From: Chrysoperla carnea
Lineage: Eukaryota > Arthropoda > Insecta > Neuroptera > Chrysopidae
Direction of reading: 5' to 3'
DNA: 64,000 bases
NCBI RefSeq assembly: GCF_905475395.1
Contig: NC_058339.1
Span: forward strand, 48,493,172 to 48,557,171
A program made the position numbers and the translations under genes. Below, in pieces: positions 12,184 through 24,300 of this stretch. The stretch's first letter is position 1, and every line of letters starts with the position of its first letter. Below the pieces are notes generated by a model that saw nothing but the letters and a program-made list of their open reading frames with translations, was not told the DNA's origin and searched no databases.

Positions 12184-15100
12184 TTATAACTCTTTTCTTC
12201 TACGAATATGAGTTAAATTTTCAAGAATCCCGAAAATCGAGATCAATTATGTGATTTTCTTATAAGAAGCCACCCTCTGAATAAAACAATTTTTTCTCGA
12301 TTAATTTTCTTTTTTTTTTTTAATCGATTAGTTGAAGAAAAACATTTGCGAGGATTAAAATAAGACAGCCTTTTGTATTAAATGCATACACTGTTAGAAA
12401 CATATCTTTTCATTCCGTAGTTCGGTTAAAAACAGCGAGAGCGATCTTTTTATGTTGAAAAATTTCAATATAATAGTGTCGTCTCATACTAGTCTAGCGC
12501 GTACATACACATTACATACGTGGTATATATTATTTGTATTTCTTACACTATCTTATGCTAAAAACAATTTATTTGACCAATATTTTAATAATCCAATTCG
12601 TTTTTTTTTACCAACAAGCATCATTATATTATTATAAATAAAACATAAATCTAAGTAACTGTACATTTTTTTAATAAAAATAAATATAAAAATACACATA
12701 TAACGATAATAATGTCCATCCATTCGCATTACAGACCTATTTGTGATTTTAGACAGGGTGTTCACTTACACCCTTGGAAAATGCCTTGCCAAAAATAATA
12801 AACACTCTTAAGAAAACGTTAAATGTAATAAAAAGTGTAATACAGAAAAATATATATAGATTGGACTTACATATGATTCATAGAGTAAAAGAGCTTCCCA
12901 GCCCTTTCTTTTTTACTGTCGCAATATCATGTTTTTCCGGATTATTAAGACTTTGCTTATCTCTATAGCCTTTTGGAGGTGAAAAAAAGGACCAATGCCA
13001 ACAATTCAGGCTCCTCCTTTTTTGCCTTTTAGAAAAGACAAAATTATCATTTTAATAAAAAGTCAGTGAGGGGCCTTTGCTGATCACGAGTTTCTTAGCT
13101 ATGCAATGCGATCAGATTTGGTCTCAATTTAATAAAACAAACAAAAAGATTAGAAACTAATAAAACTTTCATGATACTTTCACTAGTTTCATGATCCGGA
13201 TATCAATTAATTATTCAAATGATCACCTAAATATTTTTATATTTCACAGATGTACTATATAAATAGCGCGTTCCATCCGGTAGATGGGTAAGGTATGATA
13301 AAATGTAGTCCATTCTTAAAGCAATGTTTACTGTTTACGAATGGGTTTGTAAAAGTCGTGGGGGATATGGCCTTTGAGAGCCCGACTTATATTAACCACA
13401 TGATAACTTTTGTCTCATATATAGGACAAAATATTTTAAAACTGTTGAGCCCAATTGACAGGTGGGTAGATTTTTGTCTTTCTTAAATTTTTAGTTGAAT
13501 ATTAAAACTGCCCGATAATTTAAAAATAAAGTTAACTGAATATATTTTCAAAATTTCCCGTACATGATGGCACATAAAATATCATAGTTTGTGATTTTTT
13601 GACATCTAAAAATAAAAAATTAATGTACCATAGGTAGTTGGGACAAAAGTTATCAAGTGATGTAAAAATGAACTAAGTGGCTGGTTATCGTGAGGATAAG
13701 ACGTGTAATATTATATTTGGTGGAAGGCATGGGAAAAAGATATTAAATCGAAAATTATTTCAATTAGTTTTTTAGTCTTACATTAAAAAATTGATTTTTT
13801 TAACTATTAATGGATTGCTCGGTAAAATAATACATTTTCGGCATATCAGAAATGTCATGAAGAGTGTGTTTTATAACATACTGTAATTTTCATCTATTTG
13901 TAGTTGATCACTAAAAATAATATGGTAGAAATAAAATGATTTTCTTGGCGTAATTACCATTCGAAGTGCCCAAGTTGCAGTATCCTACTGTGTCTCTCGT
14001 ACAAAATCTAGTTAAAAGTGTAATGTGATTCTGAGATGCTTTTTAACTGTTATTTGTGTTTACTTAATCATTCTGAAACGGCTAGCTGAACGAATTGGAA
14101 TGAAATTAGGCACACAGTAATCTGTATTTACACACAGAATACTCTATTTCTTCCTGAACCCAATTCTGAATTCCATGTAGACAGACACTCTCAGTTTCCT
14201 GCTGCTTAATTTCATTTAAATGGCCATAAATCTAACACTTTAAAATATTTTGACTGTTCCAGATAACATAGGCTAAAATACCATTTATTCTTGATAATAG
14301 ACTTAATTTTGCAATTATAATGTCCAAAAATGTTGTACCGAAATCGGACTCCATTTTTTTCTTAATTTGTAGAACATTAACCCATATTTTTCCACAGAAT
14401 ATCTCACATAATCCAAACCATAAATTATAAAAGTATTAAAATCATTAAACGACAATGTTTTAAAATAACTTTTCGTATAATATATGTATAACAATTTTCT
14501 AATAATTAGTAGTAAACGTTTTCAAACCATTTTGGTGTGGCTGTAATTTTAATATAATTTAATTATATAATCAAGAAATGTAATTTAAATTTATCTGTCA
14601 GAAATATGCTTACTTTACCAGTGCGCATCCCACGTTAATTAATGCAACCGTTCTTCGGTGTAAGTTCGTACTTATCTAAGTTAGAATAAATTCTCGAAAA
14701 CGTTACTATTATAAAACTATTAGTTTCGTTTTTCGTGTTAAAACCAATAACTTTCTATCATAAAGTTAATAAGAAGTATATAGCAAGTAATCATAAGAAT
14801 AATCGCTTATTTTATTTACGTAGCAAGCGTAGGTTGGAAGGTAAGTATATAATATTATTAGATGATACTTTCTGATTTGATTTTTTTTCTCTAATTTTTT
14901 TTATATACAATATAAGAAACTTTTTAACTTTATTAAAATCTACAGTTGTTGTTTAATTATGTTTATATATTACCTTTATATATGTAGTAATTTGTATAAT
15001 ATGGACAAGTTTTATTTATTGGTGGAATTTCTACCTCTTTAAATCTGTATAGATATTTTATGATCAATTCGCATTAGTTGTAACTCTCCATCCATTGCCA

Positions 15101-15368
15101 TTATCAAGTTTTATAATCAATTTTTTCAAGTTCATGAATGCGTGTTTTTTAGTTGTTTATGTTTATTTGTGTGCTTGTTTATTTTTTTCGCTAAATATCG
15201 TACCATTATTACTGTAAATTAATAATTATTGAATGATTTTATAGTGTTTTAGTATTTTGTTTTTTGTGGTTGTGTTGTTGATAAATATGGTGTGTTGTCT
15301 TGTATTGTTTCGATAATCATTGGTTGATAATAATAATGTTTTAAAAGTTTTTTTCATTTCTTTTAATT

Positions 15369-15373
15369 ATGAG
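15369..15373 (+). CDS. Peroxidase exon 1, putative 5-base coding end (ATGAG)
   Basis: ATGAG is followed by gtaaga. Joined to the acceptor at 16632|16633 it reads Met-Arg-Tyr-Ile-Phe-Val and gives a normal signal peptide: Met-Arg, then a hydrophobic core. The phase fits (two bases left over, one supplied by the next exon). The untranslated part must lie upstream. The alternative is an ATG at 16592 with no splicing, or an exon I have not found. Confidence 0.5.
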
Positions 15374-18300
15374 GTAAGAAACCTCTTTTATCTTAATTTT
15401 TTTTAGATAATTGAAAGGTTTTCATCTTTCAGTACATTCTTCACTTACTTGAGATTAGGATATTGATTTTAAAATAGTATCTGCAATTCTTTTAACAATA
15501 TAATATGATATACATCATTAATAAAATTTGGTGGAAGAGGTGGGCAAACATATTAAAAATCAATTTTTAAGTCTTCAAAAAACTCAGTATAATTATTTAC
15601 AAATATATACGTCGCTTCGTGTTCAATTAATGAATTTGTACGTTTCATGAAACGGATTTACTTTTCGTGAAATGCGTTCATAATACGTTTCAAGTTTTCC
15701 ACTATTTGCTTAGAGTTTTAAAGTAAAATATAATAAAGTAAATTAAAAACAGCTTTCACTCACCGATTTTCACCAATCATTGATTAATGTAAAATAGTAC
15801 GAACTTTAAGATAGTACGAACACCAAGGAAATTTGAAATTTAGGGTCGAAATGATTTGTAATTTTTTACAACTTTGATAATGTATTTTGTTATAACTTCA
15901 TGAATGTAGACGAAAAATAAGAATACAATTTTTCTATATCTGTAACGGTTTTCGAAATATCGAAAGCTAAATAATTACACAAAATTTTCAATTTTCGATA
16001 TTTGGAAGTTACTCCAGATATCGAAAAATTTTATTCTTCTTTTCTTACAATATAAGTTATAACATAATTCACCATGAAAATTAAAAATGTGTATAGTCGT
16101 TTAAATACAGTCGTTTAGTGTCCCCACTACCGTGCCCATACATTCTTAATTAGTCGGACACAACAGGTTTTTTTTTGGTTTCAATAGTTTATTAAGGTTT
16201 TAACTTTATTTTAAATATTTTTTTAATTTCCGCCGGCTAGTTTTGGACAGATCTATGAAAACATACCATCTTTTTACCATTTTACCATAAATTTCCTCCT
16301 AAAATTTTCAGAATTGATTCAGACTTAGTCGAACTTATAAAAAAAAAATACATCTTTTTATTTTTTTTTTCTTGTTTTTATTTAAAGTCTCTGTGACAAC
16401 CCAGGTCCTTGGCGAGACCTATTATATGCTACGAGAAACCAGTGATTTAACGAACACTCTCGCCCTCCATGGACTACGCAGGATTTAGTTTTTGATACAG
16501 ATAAAGTGAACTAGCTTTACCACTTTTGTTAACCACGATATTCTTGTCAAAATTTTTACTAAACAACAACCCTCATTGAAATTACTTTCTCATGTACAAA
16601 CTTATTCTAATAAGATTTTACTTTTGTTTCAGATACATATTCGTTACAATTGAAGCCTGGGGTATCCTATTCATAATAACATCGCATATTCAACAAACTT
16701 TTGAAAATGATGAAAACAACATATTTCGAAAACATACTTCCAACTTTAAACATCACTCATTATCTTCTTCAAATAATTCTTCTACTACCAATAATATGAC
16801 ATCACCTTTAATATTCGAAAATTCTACTAATAAGTTTTTAACTGATAACGAAACAAATGAAATATTAAATATAGTTACAAAAAATATCACAAAAATATTA
16901 AATGAATATGAAAAATCACATTCAAATGATTTAAAAATACCAGAACATTTATGGGAGCTAACATCATCTTCAAAAGATTATATAACTCAGGCAACACAAT
17001 ATGTAACACCTGATAATATGACACAATTAAAGCATACATTAGATAATTTAGAAAGTTATAAACAATTTATGATAAATAAAAAAAATAGTCAATCACCTAT
17101 AATAGTTAGTGTTACTGATATTGATAATTTTAATGAATTTATTACAAATATTACTAAAAAGGGTTTACAATTACGAAATGAACAAATTATGACGACTACT
17201 ACAGAAATGACAACAGTTAATAGTATGGAAGGTAAGCACTATAGTTATCACTTTCAAATTTTCGTTTCAAATAATAAAATTTTGTAAAAATGTTTGTTAG
17301 ACTCCACTTTTCGATTAAAGAAATGCTATAGCAACCAAGCAATTTTTAGAGGCTAAGAAATCGCTTTTCTTTCAGAGAAAATATATCTGAAAACGTGTAA
17401 AATACAAAAGCGTACGTTTATCCGTCTATCCGTTCGTTACTAAAATAACTCAAAAATAAAAACAAAAAGCAAGCTGAAATTTCAACCATGTCCTTGACCT
17501 AAAAAGTGACTGATTTACTAAACCAGCAAAATTGGTCATTTAGATCACCTTGGATACCTTTTTATACCATAAAACCAATGTTAAATATGCCTACTTTTGA
17601 AGTCATTTACTTATTTAAATAATCGCCCCTCCCTCCGTTAAATTTTCAGAATTGATTTAGACTTAGTCCAACTTCACATAGAAATATTGCATTATTTCGT
17701 ACATCCTTAAAATCAAAAATTCTCAAACACCGAAAAAATCAGAACAATAGTCATAATACCTAATTTTTGATATTTTTGTTAGTCATTTTTTAGCTTTTTT
17801 TTATTTGAAACGATATGTGAATTGAAACAAATTCTACAAATGTAAAAATTGATTATTTGTAAATATTCATGAAATAATTGCGTCTTACTCGTTTCTGTGA
17901 AAAAACCAAAAATTTTAGTAAGAAACCATTTGTAGAGAATTTTTTTCTTCTCATTCTTTCTTCAAATTATTGCCTTTTTTTGGTATTCGCACATTTTTTA
18001 AGATATTTGAAATCAAAGTAAGCGTACTTCAAAACGAAATTTCCATATTAGCTTTGACTGTAGCAAAATCTCTTAAATGAAAAAAGTATGATCTAGCAAG
18101 CACTCGTTACATTAGTCCAGGAGAAGTATTAGTGGTTTAAAAAAATTGTGTAGCATCCCACTTACTTCGTGTCCATTATGACATTTCTTTTACGGTCGCC
18201 GGTAATTTTCTTCGCCGCAAAGTAAATTTTTATCGAATAATAGTTTCATATCTATGATAATGAATCCATGTGCATAATAAGATACTGGACAATTTTTTTT

Positions 18301-21300
18301 ACCACTAACAGGGGACAAGGTCTATTATTTTAAACCAAAATTTTAAGTGAATACTTTATTTCCAGGTAACCGTCCGAACTATAACAACAATCCATTTGAA
18401 TCTGAATCTAATAAAGATTCAATCATACAAATATTTAGTACTTTAACGGATAATAATAAGTTTAATAATAATCAAAGTAATCAAGAAATTAATAATCAAT
18501 TAAAACGTGAAAGTATTGATGACTTACTTCTTCTAACAACAACTGAATCACCTCTAAGGACAACTTCTACAATAGCAACACCACCAACGCAGCAGACGAC
18601 GACCAACGAGTATAATAATAAGATAGAGGATTTTGATGAAATCCTTTTATATTACATCGCATCAACTTGGAATAATAATAACACTAGTCGAGTTGATTCA
18701 TTTACGAATGAAAGTCATATTGAAGCAGAATTACCAAAACCAATGACATTTATGAATGCTGCTCAGAATAAAACAGTGGAAAGTGGAACATTTGATAATA
18801 GTACAGTGTTATTGGCACGTGAAGTTGAACGATTAGAATTGAAAGAGATTGAAGATGCTGCCGAATATGGATTACAGCGTATGCATTATTTGTTTGATGA
18901 TATTGAACCGAAACTTTACAAGAAGGGTAAGTATTTCTAAAATTTGAACTTAATGGAAATTTCCAATGTTAAAAAAATGTTTTTAACTGGAAAATACATT
19001 AAATTAACTTAGGATATGCCCAGGTTGACATTTACTTAGACTAAGGCCGAATAAGAAAGAAACTATCCCAGGCCTGCAATGCTCCTGGCCAGTATTCCAT
19101 TATTCGTATAAGCCAATTATAGCTGCTTAAGAACAGCAAGCTTTACGTAAATCAAACCATTGTATCAGCTTCTACTAATCATGAAACAGTAGTAGATCAA
19201 AATGTTTGGTATGATTACCTCCTATTTCTTCCTAGTAAGAATCTTCTAAGAGCTGTAACGACATTCCTTCTAAAAACCAATTAGTTGACCTTATTAATCG
19301 TTCATTGTCAATCCTAGTTATATACAACTACTGCCCACGTAAATATCGTAATGCATCATCAAACAAAGCTTAAAACAATTGATATAGTCAGGGTTCAATT
19401 TCTATTTGCAATATATAGCAATGTTACGAATGTAACAATATTACAATATGTAACAAATATTACGAATATAAAAATTTTGATCAGAATCTTGTATTTTGAT
19501 CAATATTTGTAACAAGTTCGATAAATACTTCTTTTCCTTTCAATAAGAACGAAATTAACCCTATTAAAGGACACCATACTTGTAACAAATAACTTAAAAT
19601 TTTATGTCAGTCCTTTTTCTTCAAGTCTATAATCAACTTTGAGAAAGCTCTACAAACAATTCACGTACTAGTGTTCCTTTATTAATTTTTAAGCCCCTGT
19701 ATATATGAAATATACATCATGGTTTATTAATTTTAGTCCCAAGTTTGTACCGCGTAGAAATAATGTTGATACAAACAAAATTTTGGTTTAGATGTTCATA
19801 AAATCACCTAATACGGGATAATCCTGATATCGAATTGGTCATATTCAAAACTTCACTTGATACTATGACAAAATTTGAAAGTGAAATTAAAATTGATTAA
19901 AAAACGAAGAAGTTGTAAGCAATCCAAGATTTTATTCAAAGGTTGCCCATTTCCTTTTAGCAAAACAAAGTTTTATATGTAATCTATATGGCGATACCCA
20001 CGTATAACGTCACTAATGGGTGTCTTCCTCTTTTTTTAATTAGGAACTCTGCATGTCCAGTGAGAATTCTTCTCCTGAAGTGATAAAAAAAATTTAGTCC
20101 GATTTCCTATTAGTAGATTATCGTTTGTGCGGCTGTTTGCCTTTCTGTGAGCACTGTAATTCAAAAACACAAAGAGATAGCTCACTGGAATTTTTATAGA
20201 GTGCTCAGGACAGGTAAAAAATAAGGTAAATAAGCAAATGGTCAATAAGGTCTTGATTCCGTAGGACAAATAGATCCAATTCCAGGGTTCGTAGGGCCCA
20301 TTCTTGAGCAATATAGGTCAATAAGATCTTGAGTCCACAGGATCTTTCTTGTCAACCGTAAAAAAAATAAACAACTATTGTTTGAAACATTATTGTTTTC
20401 CCGTGAGGGTGCAAACTAAAGCAAAATAGTGAGAGTTGAAAATTTGTAGGTAGTTGCAACTAGTTAATATTCATATTTGTAGGTAGCTTCAAAATACTTT
20501 CGAAAACACTGACTATACAGGGTATATCAACAATTAAATTAATTGTTTATTTTCAGTTGTTTCATTTGATAATACTTTTTTAAAGGTTTATGGTTAGAAA
20601 AAGATAATCCAGCACATTTTGTGGCATCCTTCAACGCTCAACAAGAAAAAGCAAAACAACTAGCAAAGTTTGGTTATGCATCTTTAGAAGCAACTACAAA
20701 ATTGGCGTTGCAGTAAGTTTTATTTAAATTTATATTTATATTTAGTCTTTCCTTTTTTTGCGAAACATAAAAATATGATAGTGATACTATTCATAAATAG
20801 ACTAGACACCATACATTTTTACGTTAAGTATCTTTTTGATCCATGCCATTACATTTATATATGAAAATTCTTTCTACAATCTAAAAAGTACCTACTTACA
20901 AGAGAGTGGAGAGTTATAAACCCGCTACCACATCATTGAATATTCATGAAATGATAGTGTTCTTCGTCGCCTTTTTTAATACTTGATTTGCATACACTAT
21001 GTATATGTGTTTTTTAAATTAATACCTTTTTCCCATTTCGTTTTTTTTTTTTACTTTTACAATTTTTATTTTGAATGTACTTACTAATGTAATTCATGCT
21101 ATTCGTCTCTTTGTGTTTAAAAATAAAAATGAATATTGAAAATATAAAGTATGAAAATAAAACCTAAACTCAATTTAATTGGTTTGATATAGAATATTTT
21201 GACTAGGTATATCTCTATCTCTATCTCTATATATTATAAATGCGAAAGTAAGCATGTTTGTTTGTTTGTTTGTTACGCTTTCCCGTTAAAACTAGCGAAT

Positions 21301-24300
21301 GGTTTTTAATGAAACTGTAGAGAATATAGATTATATATCAGAATAACACATGAGATATATTTTATAAAGATATATTTAATAAAAAAATAAAAAAAATTTA
21401 AAAATTAATTTAATTTGACATTACCATAAATTACAGATTTCTGTAAAAATAGTCAATATAAAATATTTCACAGCCATTTTCTCTGATATACTCAATGAAT
21501 AATTACTATTAATCATTTAAAAAAATCGAAAACCATACATATATTTTACCTGTGTAAAACAATCCTTACCATTATTTCGAGTGTTATAGAAAGGGGATAA
21601 GCGAGAGATCTTTATCAATCTTTACTTTTAAACCCAGCGAACCGCGTGGGTATCATTCTAGTATGATATATTTACAACATCGCTGTGTAAATTTTGCACT
21701 TATTTGCATCTGCTCCACACTCTCGCCAAGTATTTCCGCCGAGTATACTCGTCAAAGTTAGCTGAAGTGAAGAAATACAAGCAATACAAACCACAATAAC
21801 CTTTGAACTATACAAGTAATCACGAAAATGGAGATTTTGCCTCCTGCTGTCTTTGGCTCGAATACAAAAATCGTTTTTTATCAAAGTCTGGCAAAGTAAG
21901 GAGAGTACAAGTGAGACACCACGAGTATTACATCTACATACTTGTACCTTCTCCGACTGGAGAGGCATCAACGAAAGTTAAATAAATTAAAGGCTTAATT
22001 GATTTTTGGATTGAATATTAACGCTTTTTTCTATGTGGAATATAGATTATTAGTAATATCCACAAGAAAATCGGCGTTTTCGAAAAATTGTAATCTTTAA
22101 ATGTACCACCAACTTTTCCACACAAGTCCAAAAGTCGAAACAGGGAAATATTACTCAAGAGAAATTAAAATTAGTTGTTAGTTGCAGTTTTCCTTTCAAA
22201 TCGTTACCGGTAAATAACCGATTCGTTTCAAATTGAAGTATTATAGACACTATTTAGATTGGTACTGTAGCTTTTTTTACCCTTCAAATTTTTTTTTTTT
22301 ATATGTAGCTAATTAAATTTATCTGTGAAATATTTGAATTTGGATGAACAAATCTACAGTTCACGTGTTCAACTTCATCCATGAATCGCAAATTCAGCAG
22401 CTCCAAATTAGTATATAGTCAATTAAATACATAGAGGACATGGAGGTCTCATACCCAATTTTCAAATATTGGCAATTACCTTTTTTTTATTGTGGTAACC
22501 TATATACATATTGAAAACACAAAAAGTAATTTTAAAATCTTTTTTTTATTTCCTCTATAATCAAATAAAACACACAAACAAATAAACAATTGTTATATAA
22601 AATTAAAAATTGGAATTGAAAAAATATGGGTAGGACTACCGTCATCATCGATGGTACTAGATATTTTAAACCACACAATCAGTATTTTATACGATATTGA
22701 CAAAGGTATTAGACCATGGGACACCGCGGGTTTTTTTATAAATGTTAAATACATACTTGAAACTTCATGGGTGCTTTCATTTGTCGAGCCTACCATACTT
22801 TCCTCTTTTCTATTAAACACTAGATTGATACCCGCCCGCTTCACTGGGCTTAAAAGTAAAAACCACCGCTTTATAGCCTCCACCATCTCTTGGTATACAC
22901 AGTTTTCAGTTTTGTTAAATGTAAAATAGTCATAATTCATTGAGCATATCATTCAAAATAATGATCAAAGACCTGTTCCGTCTATAATCATCATTTGGAA
23001 CCATAAATTAAAGATTTCTGTAAAAATTTAAAAAATGGTAAATTTCAAAATAAATTAAATATTTTTTTTAATTTTTTTTTAATATATCTTTATAAATTAT
23101 AGTTCATGTGTTTTTCTGATATTTCAGCTATATTGATATACAATTTCATTAAAAACCATTCGCTAGTTTTAGTGTGAAAGCGTAACAAACAAACAAACAA
23201 ACAAACATGCTTACTTTCATATTTATGATATATAGGGATTTAAATATTTTGTCCCACAAAAATACTGCACCGATGAGCTTGTATACCACCTCGAACTTGC
23301 CGTACTTAAGTATTTTTATTATCAAGTTGTCATAGTGTTTGACAAATTTCTTGCTGCGTTTGTTCAAAACGACAACTGAAATATGACGTCATCATGCTCA
23401 TATGAAAAAGCAGCCTTTTTAAAAAATCGTAGAGGAAAGTTTGATAGACACGTAAAAAAGAAGCCACTCACGTAGATTCAAGTAAGTGTTCATCATTTAA
23501 AAAAAACAGTGTGCCACGGTCTATATTATACATATTTTAAATAATCGGTTATGTCCTGTTATCAACTCAACCATATGGGATTCAGTATCTAACTGACATT
23601 ATCATTGGAAAACACAAAATAAATGTAAAACTCTTAATTATTACATTATTAAGAAACCGCTATACAACACAATTTAAATGTCTTACAAGTTATTGTCTTA
23701 TTTTTGCAAGTGAATTGTAAGAAGTTTGTACTTACGTGCGCTTTCACTTGCGAAATTGGGAGCCATATAGAGGTTCAAGAAGACCAGAGAGAGTTTTTAA
23801 TGGTGGAATTGTTGAAACGAGGTAGACGGGTAATAGCTACTAATAATACATTCCAAATTAATTTGTCTCTTGAAGTTCATCATAACAAAGTGAGTTTTGG
23901 TTCGCTGTAAAGCACAATAAAATATAAATACTGGGAGAATCCAATTGTGCTTTGGTAAATACTCACAGACAAGCTCTTGAAAAATTTTTTCATGGTAAAA
24001 TCGTTCAAACTAGAAACTATATAGACAATGTCATAGGGAAGGGTCTCGGCAAATTTGCCAAGAAGTAAAGTGTAAATTCGAAAGCCCACACCCATATTTG
24101 CCATGGATAAACTTACAACCAGATTAAATAAAGTGACGCTAAGTAATATGATCGTACAACAAATGTTTTCTAAAAACTTACTCTTAAATATTTTAATCTT
24201 ATCTAACATCTGCTACTTGCTTGTCAAACACTTTTAGACCGTGGAGTGGGACAGAAAAGGTACTTTGTTAAATTATTAACACATACTTGAAACTTGAATG

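Larger units (their letters stand above)
1..15368. other. Intergenic region upstream of the peroxidase gene
   Basis: AT-rich DNA with no exon I can recognise. The open frames here are short (under about 90 codons), lack family motifs and often begin at non-ATG codons. It holds repeat remnants (about 1.04-1.14, 4.15-4.25, 7.03-7.26, 8.07-8.26 and 10.48-10.76 kb), a foldback at 5.8-6.15 kb and perfect hairpins at 8.70 and 12.14 kb, listed separately. A strong donor-like site (AAG then gtaagt) at about 14841-14846 could end an untranslated 5' exon of the peroxidase gene, but I cannot prove it. A separate GC-richer patch at 10.92-11.10 kb is unexplained. Confidence 0.6.

Noticed and set aside
16592..16632. 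ATG at 16592 as the start of the peroxidase
   Set aside because: It lies in what looks like the end of an intron (ctaat branch site, ttttgtttcag). The Met-Arg micro-exon gives a better signal peptide. I cannot exclude it fully.
22593..22952. Overlapping 119- and 92-codon frames on opposite strands
   Set aside because: They lie in repeat family C; similarity with the frame at 24510 comes from repeated DNA. No known domain.
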